Assembly: GCA_023078555.1 (NCBI GenBank)
Contig: CM041196.1
Location: forward strand, 6,583,985 to 6,647,984
Direction of reading: 5' to 3'
From: Ulva prolifera
Taxonomy: Eukaryota; Chlorophyta; Ulvophyceae; Ulvales; Ulvaceae
Length of the DNA: 64,000 nt
Of the stretch, positions 60,259 to 64,000 are shown piece after piece. Under the pieces are notes generated by a model. The model was not told the DNA's origin, made no database searches, and saw only the letters and a list, made by a program, of their open reading frames with translations. Position 1 is the stretch's first letter; the number at the start of each line of letters is the position of its first letter. Both the position numbers and the translations under genes were made by a program.

Positions 60259-62977
60259 ATGGCTATGCTCGGGCGATATATTCTCCTAGGCCTTCTTTCA
60301 TCACTTTGCGTGCATGTCTATGCGCAGCTTCATGGCGAATCCAAGTTGAAACGCCTTGCTGTGATCGGAAGTGGCATGGGGGGAGCCACTGCTGCGTGGC
60401 TCATCCACAATGCAACAGGATGCCATGTGACCGTATTCGAAGCGTCAGACATAGTTGGAGGGCGTTTGAAAGAGACTGTCATAGACGAGCGTGTGGTGGA
60501 GTTGGGGGGAAGCATTGGCATCGAGGCGAATCGCTACTTCGTCGAAACCACGGACAGGCTTCGGCTAACGCGACGATCCCAACCGCCTTCAAGTGTTGGT
60601 ATATGGGACGGCAAGGAGTTTATTTTTAGATCCAGCGATTCTCTGCTTTCGAAGTTCTTCAGGTGTGTTATACCGGCTCTATGCTGGGCAACAATTGACC
60701 TCGGTTGTGCCCCAACACTCTGGCGAGAAGAGCCATCCACTAATTGCTTCACTCCCTTCCCAGCCACGTGACTGCGTCACTCAATGCAAACATGGGCGGC
60801 TCATAGATCCGTTGACAATCTACCGATGATGCGTAAGCGGAGGCAAGCATGCAGATATGGAGTGTCCCCGTATGTCCTGGGTCCAATCGTCAACGACGCA
60901 GTGGAGAAATTCGATCAGGTGTACAACCTACAAGAGGCTGGTAACGCCTATGAGACTGCAGAGGAGTTGTGGGAGGCGTTGGGCCTGGCCCCCCTCATGA
61001 ATGTCACCCTGCACGACTACCTCCAGGATGCATCACGCTTCCTCGGGTTTCCACTCATCAACCACAACTTCATCACAGAAGCTGCAGCTGCCTCCACCAG
61101 AGTCAACTACAACCAGAACCCGAGTGTCATCACAGCCCTAGCAGGTACTCCCTCTGATGAGAGCTCTCCCCCTCCCCCTGCGCATCATCCACATGCAGTG
61201 CTGCATGCCACACTTGCCCACATGCGCTGCGGCGGGAGATGAAGGCCGTCAGCGGAGCGCTGCACGGCTCATGCCTATTCCAGGCAGCGGCTGCTGGATC
61301 TGTGTGCGCATCATGTGTCCTTCATGCAACAGCCTGTGATGCACATCTCGTCCGTGCACAGTATCTCCACTCTGCGCGAGTCACTCGATGCTGCATCTGG
61401 ATCAGTCACAGGTAGCCCCTCTGGGGTACTCCCACAGCCAGGCCACACTCTGCGCTTCACGCTTCCTCACCACCGCTCCACGTGTCAAGCATGCCTGCAC
61501 CTTCCACTGCCATTCCTTCAGGATGACCGAATGCAGCGGAGGTCGGCAGCAGACGATCCGATTCGACCGCGTGGGCGCGCGTGTGCGCCATCGCCTCTCA
61601 TATGCACGGAGAGTCGCCATCGTCACGTAAGGGAATGATCCTGGCCGACAAGTTGGGGCCCGGATGACAACTTACAATAACTTATGTCATTGCATTGCAG
61701 CGCAGCAAAGCATACCACAAGGCACTGCCATCAAATGCATTCATGCAAAGGTCTCCCCAACACAGCTTATGGCCTGGATGTGGTAAGCCGTACATGGTAT
61801 GTGGCAGGCGTGGCATGCCCACCCAACCTCCCCCCCACTCCCCTCCCCTTCCACTCCCGTTGCGCTGCACCCATGCTGTCCTGATACCGAGCTCATCAGG
61901 GCTCTACAGGTGGTTTTCGTTCGGGCGAAAGAATCGATGCCTCGCGTCGCTCACCATCGCGAATCCCCTGTTTTTTCTCTCTGTCCAGTTATGACGGGAA
62001 ATCGATTGGATTGTAGACCCTTGGTGCTCATTCTGTGGTCCCAGCATGCAGGCCTCATCGCGCTCGCACCAAACGACGGAGCCTTTACAGTCGACGGCGG
62101 CACCGGCCAGATGCCCGCAGGCCTGCTCGCACTCGCCAACGCCGACATCAAGCTCTCGCACAATGTCTCCGCCGTCCGCCGCTCCGGCGCCTCGTGGAAA
62201 GTCACCGCCAGCAACACCGCGGCGCAGCTGGGGGGGGGCCCCCTTCACAGCGCCGACCCCAGCGGTGACGCTCACGGCGATGAGGGGGTGGGCGGGTGGT
62301 GGGGGGACGACACGTTCGATGCTGTCATCATCGCGGCGCCACTGAAGGAGTCTGGGATATTGATCGAAGGTATTGAGGGTGCCTCGGCGGGCGGTCCCGG
62401 CAGCGGCAGCCACTCAGCCACGCCGGGGGGCACGATTGACTACCAGACAGTGTACACAACTTACGTCAAGGCAAAGCTACGGCCGGAGTACTTCTATCCA
62501 GGGACTGGTGCAGTGGGAGGTGAGGCTGCAGCGGCTCTGCGAGCGGATGCAGAGCTGCCGGGATTCATCGGCACGAGTGAGGGCAGTGCGGCGGGCTTCT
62601 CATGCATCGGGACGCTGAACGCGTCAGTGGATGGCAATGGCACCCGGCTGATGAAGCTCTTTTCGCGGGAGAAGCTGCAGCAGGAGCTGCTGGACAAGAT
62701 GTTTGTAGCGCCGGAGGTGCCGGCGGAGAAGCGGTGGGAGGCGTACCCGGTATTTAGGGTTCCGGAGCGGGAGGAGGGCCGCATGCGCGTCGCGGGGGGG
62801 CTGTACTACGTCAATGCGCTGGAAGCCGGGGCGTCGTGCATTGAGATCGCGGCTGTGGCGGCCCGGAACGTCGCGGCACTGCTGCTGCGGGATTTAGCGC
62901 AGGGGGAGATTGTGGGCGGAGTCGTGGCGGCTGAGAGGGCTGCAGCTGACAGCCTCACGGCTCAGCAGGAGTTGTGA
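60259..62977 (+). CDS. PCYOX: prenylcysteine oxidase (farnesylcysteine lyase type)
   Basis: Exons 60259-60662, 60855-61144 and 62052-62977 give 539 residues with phases closing. Residues 1-22 are a signal peptide (MAMLGRYILLGLLSSLCVHV). An FAD-binding dinucleotide fold follows at once: AVIGSGMGGATAAW (GxGxxG at 37-42), then FEASDIVGGRL (61-70). Other family landmarks are ELGGSIGIEANRYF, the SPYVLGPIVNDAVEKF region, RVNYNQNPSVITALAG, DGGTGQMPAGLL and a C-terminal VAGGLYYVNALEAGASCIE. The enzyme oxidises the thioether of farnesyl- or geranylgeranyl-cysteine released from degraded prenylated proteins, giving cysteine, an isoprenoid aldehyde and hydrogen peroxide, in a lysosome/vacuole-type compartment. 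A Gly/Asp-rich insert at about residues 285-310 (DPSGDAHGDEGVGGWWGDD) looks lineage-specific. The 907-bp second intron has no supported exon. Confidence 0.9.
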
Positions 62978-64000
62978 TTGTGTGGTCATGACCATGTCCG
63001 TTACGTCTGAGTGTATTATAGTGTGTTGAAGGAGGTGCGTGGAATGGTGTAGACTGTACGACGTGACAGCGTACATTGCTGCGTGACTGTGGGTGCACAT
63101 GACCGACAGCAGGATCGAATGAGTACTTTGTGGACTGATGTGGACTCTGCCGTGTGATAGCATAAGCACTTGTGCATCATTGATTGAATTGATCAGATGA
63201 GATCTCAGCACTGGATGCTTGTTTTTGTATGCATCCAAGTAGACCTTCGGCAGGTGCTGAAAGTGTAGACTGAGAAGGGACGATTACGGGTGGTCCGCAG
63301 TTCAGTGGCCCCGGTGGAGGCAGCCTTGTTCCCCTTATTCAAGGTGTCGCATGGTCTGACTTCCTGTCCTGGTTATTGGTGTTTTGCTGAAGTCATGGAT
63401 GTGCCTGCCCTGAAAGGTTCAGAGCAGGACTGATCTGCATGCGGGTGCACCAGCAAGCCAGACAGACGCAAGCTAAGCAGCATCCTGCAGCACGCATGTG
63501 GAGTGCTGGTCAGCAGTCAGAGGCGCTGCTTCCCTATGCTGAGAATTTCCGCTGGCAGCCCCTGCAGGGTCCTGTGTGGGCATGACCCAGGCTTAGGTGA
63601 GGGATCTGAGACAGCGGATATCTCGCCTCATCTCGGCACCGGCCATGCACCATGCACGAGATTTCCTCTTCTGTAACACGCATCGATAACCCCAGTTGAC
63701 ACAGCCGCACGTCATTCAGGAGGGCACATCCCACTGCGCCTGGCGCGTTGGTCTGCGCATTTTAGAGCAGGCGTATGTACATGCGTACATGATGCGTTCA
63801 CTGAGCTTGGTCAATTTCAACCACAAGCACTGTGATGGCAAGTACACAAGGCCCAGGTTTTTGCAGCATTTGACAATGTGAGGGGTTGAACACCCAGGCA
63901 CGCACACATCGTATGGCAAAAGATACGTCTAGGGCTCGATCAAACAGGCGTACATGTTACAGGCAGTTGTTATAGATGCACTTTGCAACATGCCTCGTTG
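62978..64000. other. no gene seen
   Basis: Downstream of prenylcysteine oxidase. A CTCTTCTGTAACAC stretch at about 63665 contains a TGTAA but is far from the stop. No exon, RNA gene or repeat is recognised up to the window edge. Confidence 0.4.

Noticed and set aside
61145-62051. Possible extra prenylcysteine oxidase exons
   Set aside because: The exons on either side join in phase and the family alignment has no gap to fill here.

Overview
This is a nuclear window from a green alga, most likely a trebouxiophyte or other core chlorophyte; the genus cannot be resolved. The signs are: multi-exon genes with short GC-rich exons; splice sites of the form GTGCG/GTACG...TGCAG; plastid-type genes (Hsp33, a short mTERF-like protein, a rhomboid resembling plastid rhomboids); a plant-like SWEETIE/HEATR5 protein; prenylcysteine oxidase; and an elongator tRNA-Met gene with an intron, as in green plants. 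All exon models were made by eye from reading frame, intron phase and family similarity. For several genes every phase closes and the length is a whole number of codons (alanine aminotransferase 514 aa, prenylcysteine oxidase 539 aa, Hsp33 329 aa, coiled-coil protein 1,724 aa).

Left part, 0-20 kb, is repeat-rich. A minus-strand gene encodes a secreted-looking cysteine-rich protein whose main exon holds four 76-residue repeats. A 1,141-bp non-autonomous hAT element (8-bp target duplication) sits upstream of that exon. An 8.47-kb DNA transposon with 25-bp terminal inverted repeats (6743-15211) carries an intron-containing transposase of the Plavaka/KDZ (CACTA-related) kind. At 15-20 kb are a second, almost identical hAT copy without a target duplication, a perfect hairpin, a poly-C tract and a broken duplicate of the 5' end of the next gene.

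Right part, 20-64 kb, is gene-dense: a membrane protein of unknown function (+); an active-site-intact rhomboid protease (-); a 14-kb, 17-exon HEATR5/SWEETIE gene (+) with a tRNA-Met gene in one intron; an EFCAB10-like RIIa/EF-hand protein (+); a 1,724-aa coiled-coil protein (-); an unknown gene (+) diverging from it across about 100 bp; plastid-type Hsp33 (-); alanine aminotransferase with an organelle presequence (-); a short mTERF-like protein (-); a small membrane protein (+); and prenylcysteine oxidase (+).

The genes do not form one pathway. Several products are predicted to act in organelles (rhomboid, Hsp33, alanine aminotransferase, mTERF-like) and others in membrane traffic or lipid-modified protein turnover (HEATR5, prenylcysteine oxidase). 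The most noteworthy object is the complete Plavaka/KDZ-like transposon.
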